Source: Pontederia crassipes (lineage: Eukaryota; Streptophyta; Magnoliopsida; Commelinales; Pontederiaceae). Taken from it: 64,000 bases of DNA. Location: contig CM060183.1 of assembly GCA_030549335.1 (NCBI GenBank), positions 37,384,768 through 37,448,767 on the forward strand, in the 5' to 3' direction. Position numbers and translations under genes: made by a program. Within the stretch, counting starts at the first letter, position 1; every line of letters starts with the position of its first letter. Shown piece after piece: positions 32,883 to 46,265 of this stretch. The notes below the pieces were generated by a model. That model had not been told where the DNA came from. It did not search any database and saw only the letters and a program-made list of their open reading frames with translations.

Positions 32883-33570
32883 GCTTGTCCATTTATTTGA
32901 GGGTGATAGTCGGTAGATATCCTATGCTTGACCTCATATTTGAACAGCAGCTTTTCAAAACTTCGTTCGATAAAGTGTGATCCCCCATCGCTAATAATTA
33001 ATCTTGGTATACCATTACTTGGAAATATTATGTCTTTAAAAAGTTTAATCACTGACTTCGAGTCTGTTGAGATTGTGGGAATAGCTTCAATCCATTTTGA
33101 GATATAATCAACAGCTAGAAGTATGAATTTGTATTCGCATGAAGGAGGCAAAGGTTTCATATAGTCCACTCCCCACACATCAAATATTTCTACCTCAAGT
33201 ATAGGTTGCTGAGGTGCCTCATTTCTTCTACCTATGTTTCCAGTTCTTTGATAGGCATCTCAAGATTTAACAATATTGATTGCATCCTTGAATAGGGTTG
33301 GCCAATAAAAACCTGTTTGAAGGACTTTAGCGACTGTTTTCTGATATCCTCCGTGGCCACCATAAGGAGATGCATGATATTCCTATAATATAGCAGATTG
33401 TTCTTCATCTAGTACACATCTATGAAATATCCCATCTGCACATTTTTTGAACAGAAATGGCTCATTCCAAAAGTAGTATTTGATATCGGAGAAAAATTTC
33501 TTTTTTTGTTGGTAAGAGAGATCCGGTCGTAAGACTCCGGAAGCTAAGTAATTGGCATAATCAACAAAGT
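32878..33570 (-). mobile_element. Internal Athila pol fragment without LTRs (fossil)
   Basis: About 690 bp that aligns, with few differences, to 10145-10830 of the Athila-like element (integrase start and its upstream linker; [13 protein letters not shown] and [18 protein letters not shown] are readable). Both ends are internal to pol, so it did not arrive by its own integration. It is flanked by the perfect 118-bp repeat. Confidence 0.88.
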
Positions 33571-33577
33571 TATGTCT

Positions 33578-33695
33578 AAGATGATGCATTGCAGATATTA
33601 TGTTATGTCTAATTTACTGAAAAAATATATTAATTAACGCATAGGGAACCCGAAGCTGACATAACTATCTCTTAAGCCAAGAAAGTTAATTTGCT
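33578..33695. repeat. 118-bp direct repeat, copy B
   Basis: Second copy of 32765-32882. Just before it, at 33569-33577, sit about 9 extra bases (GTTATGTCT) that match neither the Athila sequence nor the flank of copy A but do occur inside the repeat itself. Confidence 0.9.
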
Positions 33696-34237
33696 TCTAA
33701 TTAAGAGCATCTCCCGGAAACATCATAAAATAAGAATGAAGTGGAGTTTGGATCCCAATATATTGTATTGTGTTAATAATGCCTTGAATATGAACCCAGT
33801 TGGTCCCCCTACATAGTCAGGCGCTTCAGTAGAATTTCCCTACGGGGGTCTCGCTGCCCGGTCAGCGAGTCTGTAGGGGGTCAAAGGGAGATCCATGGGA
33901 GCCCCCTGAGCGAAAATTTTTTAGGAGTATTCTGTATGTGATTCAGATTTGATTTATTTTCTTATCACGAGATAGGTGTCCTATTTTCAGGGGATTTATT
34001 TAGAGTCCCAGTCCATATGTAATTCCTATCATCTGTTAAAGGGAGTGCCTATATAAACTCCCTAGGTGTCTAGACCGAGACTTATCCTTGTAATCATCAT
34101 TATTCCATAACAAAGAGCCGCCGCCGTTTTTCCTCTTCGTATTCTTCTGTATTTCGTGCGATCCCTCTCTCCCTCTTTTCGTAACAAATTGGTATAAGAG
34201 CCTTAGGGTTTGTCAACGATTCTCGATCAGCAGGGAG

Positions 34238-35000
34238 ATGGCGTCGCAAAACGTGAGCATTGAGAAGTTCAACGGCAGAAATAGTTTCGGGTTGTGGCAG
34301 ATCAAGATGCGGGCGCTTTTGAAGCAACAAGGAGTCTGGGCGTCGCTCTCAAACGTGTCGAAGAATAAGCCAAAGGAGGAAAACTCAAAAGGCAAAGAAA
34401 AGGAGATCGACCTCGCAACTTTGGCGGCACAGGAGGAGAAGGCGCACTCGATGATCCTGTTGTGTTTGGCGGATGAGGTGATAATCGAGGTCGCAGATGA
34501 AGAAAAAGCGGCCGGTCTGTGGTTAAGACTCGAGAGTCTATATATGATGAAGTCTCTCACCAACAAGTTGCTGTTGAAGCAACGTCTGTTCTCTCTCCGC
34601 ATGCAGGAATGTACCCTTTGAAGGAACATCTTGATCAGTTAAATTCTTTATTGATGGAACTCAGAAATATCGATGTTAAGATCGAGGATGAAGATGCTGT
34701 CCTAATTCTAATTCTGTTAGTTTCGCTTCCTCTTCAGTCTATGATTATCGGGAAGGAAACTATAAGTCTGAAAGAAGTAAGATCGAGTCTCCATACTCGT
34801 GAACTTCGGCATAGGGCATCTGGAAATTCTGCAGAGACTCAGGCCGCGGGTTTGATATCGACCGAAGAGAAGGGACAGTCCTCGAATTCAAAGAAATCCA
34901 AGTCGAAGAAGAAAATCACTGGAAAGACATCTGTAATTACTACAAGGAACCAGGTCATTGGAAGAAGGATTGTCCGAAGAAGAAGAAGACCCCTGTCGCT
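34238..35000 (+). pseudogene. Tork-like gag region
   Basis: Opens MASQNVSIEKFNGRNSFGLW, typical of Tnt1-type gag, then AAGLWLRLESLYM and a Lys-rich part leading to the zinc-knuckle area near 34940. Broken. Confidence 0.85.
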
Positions 35001-36437
35001 GTGGTGGCACATGAAATAAGAAATTTCGAAGATGATTTGGTTCTGGCTGCTTCTGATCAAGGATGTCTGGCGGATAGTTGGGTTCTGGATTCGGGGTGTT
35101 CCTATCATATGACTCCGAATAAAGAGTGGTTCTCAACTTATCAGAAGATTGATGGTGGAAACATCATCATGGGCAACGATGCAGCCTGTCAGATAGTTGG
35201 GATTGGTTCTGTGCAGATCAGGACTCATGACAATCTTGTGAGGACGCTGACAGATGTCCGCCATGTTCCGCAACTGAAAAAGAATTTGATATCACTTGGA
35301 GTCCTCGACTCTAAAGGGTGTCAGATAAATGCTGCTGGAGGCATCCTCACGGTCATGAAAGGTGATGCTACGGTTCTGAAGGGAGTCAGACAGAAGTCCT
35401 TGTATGTATTACAAGGCAAAACAGTCTCTGGCGTTGCTGCAGTGGCTAGTTCATCCGAATCAGATAGGTCCAGGCTGTGGCACATGCGGCTTGGGCATAT
35501 GAGTCAGAACGGGATGAATATCCTCAGCAAACGAGGTCTTTTAGGGGAGAAGAAGATATCTGAAATCAACTTCTGCAAGCACTGCGTATTCGGCAAACAT
35601 CGAAGGTCTCAGTTTGACAAGGCAGTGCATAGGACGAAGGCGACACTTGACTACATCCACGCCGATTGTTGGGGTCCCTCTCGTGTTCCATCATTAGGAG
35701 GTGCGAGGTACTTTCTATCTGTGATTGATGACTACTCGAGGATGACTTGGGTATTCATGATGAAACACAAAAGTGAGTCCTTCAAGGCCTTCAAGCAGTG
35801 GAAGGTTCTGGTGGAAAATCAGACGTCGAAGAAAGTGAAGCGTCTTCGCACTGACAATGGTTTGAAATTCTGTTCTGCTGAATTCGACCAATTCTGCAAA
35901 GATGAAGGCATTGCCAGGCATCGCACAGTCAGGGATACTCCACAGCAGAATGGAGTTGCAGAACGAATGAACAGGACACTTCTGGAGAGGGCAAGGTGCA
36001 TGCTCTCTAACGCTGGCCTAAATAGGACATTCTGGGCTGAAGCTATTAACACAGCTTGCTACTTGGTGAATCGAAGTCCGACGACTGCGATTGATCTCAA
36101 GACTCAAACTGAGGTATGGTTAGGAAATTCTGCTGATTATACTTGTCTGAAAGTTTTTGGTTCTCCAGCATACTATCACGTCAGTGAAGGGAAGTTGGAG
36201 CCAAGGGCCAAAGAAGGGGTGTTCATGGGATATGGTGCAGGAGTGAAGGGCTACAGAATCTGGTCTCCTTCAGAACACAAAGCCATCCACAGCAGAAGCG
36301 TGACCTTTAATGAAGCATCAATGCTTCAGTTGAAGGTGGAGGCTGAAGAGAGTGTCAGTAAACAGGTGGAGGTTGAAATCACTCCAACTGAGGATGATGC
36401 TGAAGGATCACATCAAGAAAGCAGAACCAGAAGGTGA
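35001..36437 (+). pseudogene. Tork-like protease and integrase region
   Basis: Protease active site WVLDSGCSYHMT near 35085. The GAG-pre-integrase segment has RLWHMRLGHMSQNGM and FCKHCVFGKHRR (H-H-C-C). Integrase core: YIHADCWGPSRVPSLGG, LRTDNGLKFCSAEF and TPQQNGVAERMNRTLLERAR. Order protease-integrase-RT is diagnostic of Copia. Fossil. Confidence 0.9.
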
Positions 36438-38127
36438 AGAATCTGATGAGCAACCTGAAGAGGAGTCAATTGCTGCTAGACGTCCTCGCAGAGAAGTGGG
36501 TCCTCCTAAGCGATATGGTTTCAAGGACATGGTTGCTTATGCACTACAGGTAGCTGAAGAGGTGGAGTCCCTGGAGCCGTTCTCTTATAGGGATGCCATC
36601 ACATGTGCCGAATCTGAACAGTGGATCGCTGCTATGGGTGAGGAGATGAAATCTCTTCACAAGAATCAGACGTGGGAGCTGGTCAAGTTGCCTAAAGGCA
36701 GGAAGACTGTTGGCTGTAAATGGATCTTCAAGAAGAAAACAGGAATTCCGGGAGTTGAAGGCACAAGATATAAAGCACGACTGGTTGCTAAAGGTTATAG
36801 TCAGAAAGAAGGTGTGGACTACAATGAGATATTCTCACCTGTTGTTAGACATACTTCTATTAGGGTGCTACTTGCTCTTGTAGCACAACAGAATCTAGAG
36901 CTCGAGCAACTAGATGTGAAGACTGCTTTCCTCCATGGAGAACTTGAAGAAGATATTCTTATGAGCCAACCAGAGGGTTTCTCCATTCCTGGAAAGGAGA
37001 ATCAAGTTTGCAGTCTGAAGAAATCTCTGTATGGCTTGAAGCAGTCTCCCAGACAATGGTACAAGAGGTTCGACAGCTTCATGATCAGTAAGGGATCCAG
37101 TCGAAGTCCCTATGATTGCTGTGTATATCACAAGAAGGTGAAGGACGGCTCCACCATCTATTTGCTCTTGTATGTTGATGATATGCTTATTGCTGCCAGA
37201 GACATGACAGACATTCAAAATCTGAAGAAACTCCTCAGTGCAGAATTCGACATGAAAGAACTTGGTGCAGCACAGAAGATTCTGGGGATGGAAATTCTAA
37301 GGGATCGCGCACATGGTAAACTCTTCTTATCTCAGAAAAGTTATATTGAGAAGATTTTATCCAGGTTTGAAATGTCTGGAGCGAAGCCTTTGAATACTCC
37401 ATCAGCTGCAAATGTTCATCTTTCTATTGCCTTCGCACCAAAGTCAGATGCAGAAAATGAGTACATGTCTCGGGTTCCATATGCTAGTGCAGTTGGAAGT
37501 CTGATGTATGCCATAGTTTGCACAAGACCAGACATTGCTCATGCAGTCAGTGTTGTCAGCAGATTCATGAGCGATCCAGGAAAGGAGCACTGGCAAGCAG
37601 TGAAGCGAATTTTTCGGTATCTGAGAGAAACATCTGATATTGGCCTCATCTACAGAAGTGATAAAGAGTGTTTGGTTGCAGGGTACTCAGATTCAGATTA
37701 TGTTGGAGATGTTGATGGAAGACGATCTATGACAGGCTATGTCTTCACTTTGGGCAGTTCAGTTATTAGTTGGAATACTACACTTCAGCCATCAGTTACA
37801 TTGTCCACCACAGAGGCTGAATACATGGCACTGACGGAAGCTGCCAAGGAAGACATCTGGTTAAAAAGCTTAGTTGGAGATCTCGGATTACATCAGGAGC
37901 AGGCTATAGTGTACTGTGACAGTCTGAGTGCAATATGTTTAGCCAAGGATCAAGTACATCATGAAAGAACCAAACACATTGATGTCAGATATCACTTCAT
38001 CCGCACTGAGAAGAGGATCAAGGTGAAGAAGATTGGCACTGAAGAAAATCCAGCTGATATGTTCACCAAATCTGTTCCTTATGGCAAGTTCCAACATTGT
38101 TTGGACTTGCTTAATATAAATACTTAG
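36437..38127 (+). pseudogene. Tork-like reverse transcriptase and RNase H region
   Basis: Reverse transcriptase: [49 protein letters not shown] and the active-site [11 protein letters not shown] near 37170. RNase [39 protein letters not shown] and [10 protein letters not shown]. Ends [20 protein letters not shown]. Best preserved Copia part. Confidence 0.9.
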
Positions 38128-38643
38128 TAATAGCTTCAAGATGGGACTGGCGGCGGCGTGGCGTGCTTTTGTGCTCTGAAGATGATTCAAGTCAAGGTGG
38201 AGATTTGTTAATAATGCCTTGAATCTGAACCCAGTTGGTCCCCCTACATAGTCAGGCGCTTCAGCAGAATTCTCCTACGGGGGTCTCGCTGCTCGGTCAG
38301 CGAGCCTGTGGGGGGTCAAGGGGGGATTCAGGGGGATCCCCCCTGCGGGGGTTGCAAGGGGGAGAAAATTTTTTGGGGTATTCTGTATGTGATTCGGATT
38401 TGATTTATTTTCTTATCACGAGATATGTGTCCTATTTTCAGGGGATTTATTTAGAGTCCCAGTTCGTATGTAATTCCTATCATCTGTCAAAGGGAGTGCC
38501 TATATAAACTCCCTAGGGGTCTAGACCGAGACCTATCCTTGTAATCATCATTATTCCATAACAAAAAGCCGTCGCTGTTTTTTCTCTTCGTGTTCTTCTG
38601 TATTTCGTGCGATCTCTCTCTTCCTTTTTTCGTAAACATATTG

Positions 38644-39465
38644 TAATGAGTTGAGGCGGAAATGCCTTTAACCACTGACCCCCACCACCCACACATGAAA
38701 AAAAAAAGGAAAAAAAAGGTGTCAAGGTATCAATCAAACAAAGATAACATAATATTGGAGATGCATGACCAACAAGGCATGCGCGACCTGAATGGACTAC
38801 GCATTACTTTATTATGCATAATTTTCTATTTTTTACTTCTTCGTTAGTTGTTGTTTTTTTTTTCTTTTTTGGCGGTGAGTTACTTCTTCGTTAGTTGTTT
38901 AATATTAGAGGACAACTCCAATTGTTCTTTCATAATCTTCTCCTTTTCATAATAAGAGACGTATCATGCTTTGGCTTCTGATCGCAGGTACCAATTCGTT
39001 GAATTAGTTAATTAATTAATAATACTGAATATAATAAATAGATTATAATAAATGAACATGGAGGACAACAGAGACTAAAAGACCTGGTGCCCATACATAT
39101 TCGTTTGTGGCACATCGACGCTGGGAGGAAAAGAAAAAAAAGGAAATAAAGAAATGTTTGAAGAGGAGAGAGAATCTTGTAGCGAAATTAATTAACACGG
39201 CAAAGTCCTCAGACTTTAAGCTTATTAAAAAGAAAAAGAAAGAAAGAAAGAAATACATAAATCCAAGGAGCACCTAATTTTTCCACTATAAAGATCCTTT
39301 TATTTTAATTAGCACATGAAGGGACGTGCATGAATCTTGCTTGCGACCATAAACTAGTACCAACAGAAAACAAAAAAGTGAAGAAATCAGGATGCTGAGT
39401 TCCAAACTTCAATTCAGTGTAGCATTATATTTTATAATATTCGCTAATCACGGCTTCCCCATACC
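38644..39465. other. Spacer, no gene seen
   Basis: AT-rich with A and T runs; the phrase TACTTCTTCGTTAGTTGTT occurs twice (near 38836 and 38881), a 45-bp local duplication. No coding or element ends found. Confidence 0.5.
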
Positions 39466-39702
39466 TTCCCCATGAGTAAATATTTCGTAGTAGCCTCATT
39501 AGACCGTACATCTCTCTTGGTATATCCAGATAATAGGTAGGAACATAAACTGAAACATTCTTGGAGCTACAAAGATAGTTATTAAATCGTTAGCACCACA
39601 TAAAAACATTCCTCCTAGAGTAGCTGTTAATATGAACAACAGAAACTCTGTTATAGCCATTTCTGTACATTCAATGTACTCTACGGATAGAGGAAGTAAT
39701 AT
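39466..39702 (-). pseudogene. ndhB: Plastid ndhB fragment (NADH dehydrogenase-like subunit 2)
   Basis: Minus strand gives [40 protein letters not shown] and IFVAP, then after a frame change [14 protein letters not shown] and KYLLMG. These are conserved exon-1 phrases of plastid ndhB, a membrane subunit of the thylakoid NDH complex. About 79 codons out of about 510; no expression is expected. Confidence 0.92.
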
Positions 39703-39704
39703 GC

Positions 39705-39777
39705 AGGGATGACATGATTTGAACCCGTGACATTTTGTACCCAAAACAAACGCGCTACCAAGCTGCGCTACATCCCT
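39705..39777 (-). tRNA. trnP-UGG: Plastid-derived tRNA-Pro (UGG) copy
   Basis: On the minus strand AGGGATGTAGCGCAGCTTGG opens the acceptor and D arm. The anticodon TGG is at 39741-39743 (in GTTTTGGGTAC), and the T arm GTTCAAATC is present. It lacks only small changes relative to the plastid gene (one base in the T arm/acceptor side: CATGTC for CCTGTC). No encoded CCA. Probably silent in the nucleus. Confidence 0.85.
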
Positions 39778-39814
39778 TTTCAAATTGTTGTACAGTTTCA
39801 TTGTACAAAATCCT

Positions 39815-40075
39815 CATATGCTTCCGGAAGAAATCGAAGAATTTCTTGGTAATCCTACAAGATCAATTCGTTCTTTTTTCTCTGACAGATGGTCAGAACT
39901 TCATCTGGGTTCGAATCCTATTGAGAGGTCCACTAGAGATCAGAAATTTTTGAAGAAAAAATAAGATGTTTCTTTTGTCCCTTCCAGGCGATCGGAAAAT
40001 AAAGAAATTGTTGATATATTCAAGATAATTACGTATTTACAAAATACCGTCTCAATTCATCCTATATCAATACAA
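39815..40075 (+). pseudogene. ycf2: Plastid ycf2 fragment
   Basis: Plus strand gives [34 protein letters not shown], then [20 protein letters not shown] and [16 protein letters not shown], matching an internal part of plastid Ycf2 (a large protein tied to plastid protein import). About 86 codons; a change has turned a Lys/Gln-rich spot into a stop-prone A run near 39955. Confidence 0.88.
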
Positions 40076-40487
40076 TTTGACAATTCAATATCAACTCTAT
40101 TTAATCATCGTGATCAATTCAGCTATCAATTTGACTCAATATTAGATTTTATCAAATTCAGTGAGAAATGTTCAATCAATTAATAAAATATCACGCTAGT
40201 TTTAGCAAATTAGTAGGAAATCAGTGCCATGTCAAGACAATCAATAATAATTCAATGTATTCGTATATGACAGCCATAGTTTTCCCTAGATGTCATATTT
40301 TATTTAATTTAATTCAATTCAATTAACAATTAGTCCCGAGATTAGAGGCAATGAGATCTGATAAATGTCAATTTTTTTATCTTATTTACCTAGGATGCTT
40401 ATTTTTTATTCTTTTTCTAATTAGGTTTAACAACGCTCAATTCAAGCGCTAAATATGTTATCAATATAATCAATAATACAATCAAAT
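40076..40487. other. AT-rich spacer
   Basis: Many AATTCAATT-type repeats, no gene. Possibly an old LTR remnant, but no ends could be placed. Confidence 0.4.
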
Positions 40488-42292
<1,805 letters not shown>

Positions 42293-42354
42293 ATCCATGT
42301 AGCCGACCCCACCTAGTGGGATAAGGCTTTGTTGTTGTTGTTGTTGTTGTTGTT
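42293..42354 (+). mobile_element. 3' tail of an RTE-type LINE or its SINE
   Basis: Contains GCCGACCCCACCTAGTGGGA followed by TAAGGCTTTG and a (TTG)n tail of about eight units. This end is shared by plant RTE-type LINEs and their SINE partners. Only the last ~60 bp is present, a strong 5' truncation. Confidence 0.7.
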
Positions 42355-42359
42355 ATTCT

Positions 42360-44765
42360 CAAATGTTGTTTGTGGTACTCGAGGTTCTTTTAATAGATCA
42401 CTATATCATCAATGAATACCGTGATGAATTACTCGAGCTATATATGATCTAAACATCTTGTTCACGAGGTGTATAAAATGTTGTAGTGGCACTTGTCTTA
42501 GTATTAGTATCTCGACCAAAAGTAGTTTTTAGTGTATCAACATTAGCAACTCTAAACTGATGAATTTTAGAAATTACTAAGGCCTTAGGCAACTAATTGA
42601 ATAGATCATCTACATATAGCAATAGATACTTATTATTCATTGTTGTTTTGTTCATCATTATCTAGTCATTGCAGATGACAAAGCCATCATTCTTCTTTAT
42701 AAATAAAATGGATGTTTCCCAAGGTGAGAAGCTCGGCTCGATAAATTTCTTGTCTTAAAAGTTTTTGTATTTTTTCTTTAGTTCTTGCATATTAACTAGT
42801 GTGATCCAATAGACAACCTTAGAGATATGAGTTGTGCTTAGAACGAGATCGATGTGGAAGGCAATATCTTATTTGGGCAGTAATATGGAGACATCCTCTA
42901 AGAAGGCATATGAAAGTCTAATAACGTCTATTTGCTGTGGGTCTTGGGCTAGAACATCTATTTTGGCTACATTGGTCAAATAACCTCTACATCACTTTAG
43001 AACTATCGATTTGCTCTACTTGGTTGTCGCCTCTGACTCTTTCCTATTTATTGTCGGATATCGGTGACTATTTTCTTATGTTTCCATAAACCAATGCATC
43101 ATTGTATGATATCCAATTCATACCTAAATTAACATAATTAATTAGAGGGATGACACTCAAATTTGTGAAGAAATCTTGTTCTCGATTGTATTGGCACATG
43201 CGAGATGTACTTTGTGGTGTAGACTACTTATATCACAATGACGATTCATTGAATATCATTTCAATGATGATTAAATGAGTTACTTATGATCTCATTAATC
43301 AAAGTGACTTATGGTTTCCTTATGCCATTATTGATGTATAATATTTAAACTCATAATTTTACCATTTATCAAACCAGATCCTTGACCTAAATATCGAGAT
43401 ACGATATTATTTAGGATGACCACACAAATAATATAAAATTGTTTATTACTTATCAGTTCATGAAATGATAATGAAATTATTGACATGATTATGTTTTGGA
43501 ATCATGATCATGATAACTAAAGGTTTATGTTACATTCAAATGCTTATACTCAAAGGAATTATTTTATGACTTATTTGATTAGTTATCACACAATCATTAA
43601 GAATAAATGAGTACAATGTACCTGAATCAAACAATACGATGATAGGGAGAATGACTATGCATAATTACTCTAGATGATATCATTGTCGGTTGGGATCATA
43701 TATTATAGACTTGATCTTATACCAAATTATTGGCGGTTGGCACCTCTTGTGTCGCGCTAAGCTTGGTCATCCCTATTCTTTGTAGGAAAATCACATATGA
43801 AGTGGTCATGATAGTGTCCCTATCTCCTGGATGTCACCTCCCACAATGAGGTCAAAGACTTTTATTTGCATCTATTGTCATAGTTGTTGTATTGATGATA
43901 CTACTATTACTTGGACGTTGAAAAAATATTAAAAATATCTCAATACCAAACAATTGGATGTCACCTCCCACAATGAATACATTGATTATTTCAATTGTTA
44001 ATAATTATTAATAGTTGTTCGGACCCTTGTTTGTGCGTCTATCATTTCATCTAGGCATACTTAATTCAGTGGTCTATATAGGGGCTACCCCTTTTGCTAT
44101 CATAAGTTTTTCTCATGATCCTTCTCCATGGTGAACTTCAGCTCAATCATTTATTTAGAAAGAGTTTCTTTGACTTAATTTTGACATTCATCCATTGTGA
44201 AAAATGATTTTTTCCTTCTCACTTAATTGCATTACATTTCTCAAGTCATACAAACTTGGTTGGATACTGAGCTTTTCTCATATGACCATGTTTCTGCTAT
44301 AGGAACTCTTATTCCTTCAAGGGATGTTAATATTTGGTAAAGTAACACTCCTAAAAAACCTCGTAGAAGCTTTCGCAAGGAACCACATCTTGTTTGATGA
44401 ATTCATATATTTGATGGCCCTTTACCAATCTAGTACATAAATAGTTAGATAGCATATGAGCATAAAATCTTCTGGTCCATAAGGAGAAATTGAAAATTTT
44501 CCTTTATACTTAGGATCCATCTTTCAATCTTGTCAAACTTGTTGATCCCATCAAATTGTGGTTGGTGGAGCTTCATAATTGCCTGTATGGTGTCCTTTAA
44601 GGAAAACTTTTGCTATCTCTATTGCATCATGTGGCTATTGTTGCATTGGTGGTGTCTCTTAGGCCTAATTGCCTTTGATCTCATTTTGACCCACAACTTG
44701 TTCCAATTCATTATCTCTAGCAATCCTTGATCACAACCTTGACCTCAATATCATCATCAACTGAT
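42360..44765 (-). mobile_element. Decayed Ty3/Gypsy internal region (fossil)
   Basis: On the minus strand short Gypsy phrases appear in the right order. A gag-like part comes first (LHQPQFDGINKFDKIERW near 44550). A protease-end phrase follows (GMNWISYNDALVYGNIRK near 43120). Last are reverse-transcriptase opening phrases (KKFIEPSFSPWETSILFIKK near 42730, FVICND near 42675). No LTRs were recognised and frames are lost throughout, so it is much older than the other elements. The Copia insertion at 44771 interrupts or abuts it. Confidence 0.65.
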
Positions 44766-44770
44766 AGTTA

Positions 44771-46002
44771 TGTTGGATATAAATTTTAATGACATATTAA
44801 ATTATATTTTGATGATACAAACCTCGAATGATTAAAGATAAAATGTTAAAAAGTTTAAAGAAAAAGAGATAACTTTATGCACTACATTTTGATTAAATAA
44901 TTGACACTGATCTTGTCAGAGTTGTAGAGAATTCTGTTAGCTTTCCATAGACTCCAAGATCATCTAATTTGGATAACAGTGTAGAAAGTTATACTCAAAT
45001 AGTGTAGGGCGGTCAACCTATCGGTCGAAACTATGAAGGCCGGTCGAGACAGTCTAGTCGGCCGATCGGAGATACCGATCAACCGATCAAGGCATAAGCT
45101 GCTCAAATAAAAACTGCGAGACTGTACCGATCGATAGACCGATCGATGCAGCGGCCGATCGATCAGCTCAACGGCTACAAATTAAAACTACGAGACTGTA
45201 TCAGTCGAGACACTAGCCGTAGTCCGTCGACCGACCAGCTGCGGCAATTGAAGAAATCAACGCAACGGTCATATAGTCCGGTCGACCGGTCAATAAATGC
45301 GATCGATCGGTCAATTACTGAAATGAACAGTAACGGCTATATTTTGAGGAGAAAAATGTGAAATTAATTTTGGACGAATTTTTCACATACCCGAGCCTAT
45401 AAAAGGAGTGCCAAGGCCAGAAGTAAAAGTAATTATCCAAGCATTGAAGCAAAACTTTAAGAAATCAAAAGGAGATCATTTCTCTTGAAGTTATCATTTT
45501 AGTGACTTCTTTCTTTCTCTCTTCTCTTCTCTTCTTGTGAGTGTTCTATTATAAAAGAGAGAAACTATTATTCAGAAAGATTGTGTGAGCTCTTGTGTAA
45601 AAGAGATTCCAAATCTTACCTCTTGAGAGAGAGAAAAGATTAGCTTATTAGGAGTAAATGTTGCCTTGCCTCTCGAAGCGGAGAAAAAGGTGGTTGTGTA
45701 AAGGGCTTTCTTCCTTGCCCCATTTGGAACAAAAGAAGAAATTAGTGAAATCTTCGACGGTCTCGAGGTCGAGAAGTTGGAGCGGGGACGTAGGTCAAGG
45801 TATGGCCGAACCTCGTCAACAACCACCCGTGTCTTCGTGTTTGATTTCTCTCTCTCTCCTCATTAATATTGTGTTTATAATATGAATTGCAAATATTTTT
45901 AATAATCGGTTTTATGCTTTCGCGATGAATTTCATGAAATCGACATTTTCAGTTAAACATCAATTCACCCACCCCCCTCTTGGTGCCCCTTGGGATCCTA
46001 CA
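44771..46002 (+). repeat. Gag-only Copia 5' LTR
   Basis: Starts TGTTGGATAT, ends GGATCCTACA. CCTATAAAAGG at about 45399-45409 is a good TATA box. The stretch 45010-45320 is crowded with GGTCGACC/GATCGATC-type self-complementary words. Confidence 0.9.
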
Positions 46003-46265
46003 ATTTGTATCAGAGCGGGTTGCTCTTATTTTGATCTTTTGAATCTTCTCGTTTCTAGATCTATTCATTTTAGATCTAATCATTTTTAAGATTCAATCAT
46101 TTTATTAAGATTTAACAATCTTAAGAGCCATGACATCAAGTGCATTTATTTTTGCCGAAGGACAATCAATTAGTCATCCTCTCCTTTTAAATGCATCAAA
46201 TTTTGGATATTAGAAAATTTGGATCCAAGCCTACATATGTTCTATTGATATAAGCATGTGAGATA

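Larger units (their letters stand above)
33771..38638 (+). mobile_element. Ty1/Copia element, Tork (Tnt1-like) type (fossil)
   Basis: 4.87 kb, flanked by TATTG (33766-33770 and 38639-38643). LTRs 33771-34186 (416 bp) and 38206-38638 (433 bp) both begin TGTTAATAATGCC; by eye they differ at about 6-8% of sites, so it is older than the chromovirus (about 2-3 million years). The primer site TTGGTATAAGAGCC follows the 5' LTR; the polypurine tract AAGGTGGAGATT precedes the 3' LTR. Gag, protease, integrase, RT and RNase H follow in Copia order. About three breaks; most of pol is still readable. Confidence 0.92.
39466..40075. other. Nuclear plastid DNA insert (ndhB - trnP-UGG - ycf2 mosaic)
   Basis: Three plastid pieces lie end to end: part of ndhB (minus), a complete trnP-UGG (minus) with some of its upstream flank, and part of ycf2 (plus). 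In plastid genomes trnP lies by psaJ in the large single-copy region, whereas ndhB and ycf2 are in the inverted repeat, so these pieces were rejoined. Copies carry changes (for example broken ndhB frame), so this is an old transfer and not contaminating plastid DNA. Confidence 0.9.

Noticed and set aside
39705-39777. Working nuclear tRNA-Pro gene
   Set aside because: Sequence is of plastid type and lies within a plastid insert between ndhB and ycf2 pieces; no nuclear tRNA promoter spacing or terminator run was evident enough to claim function.
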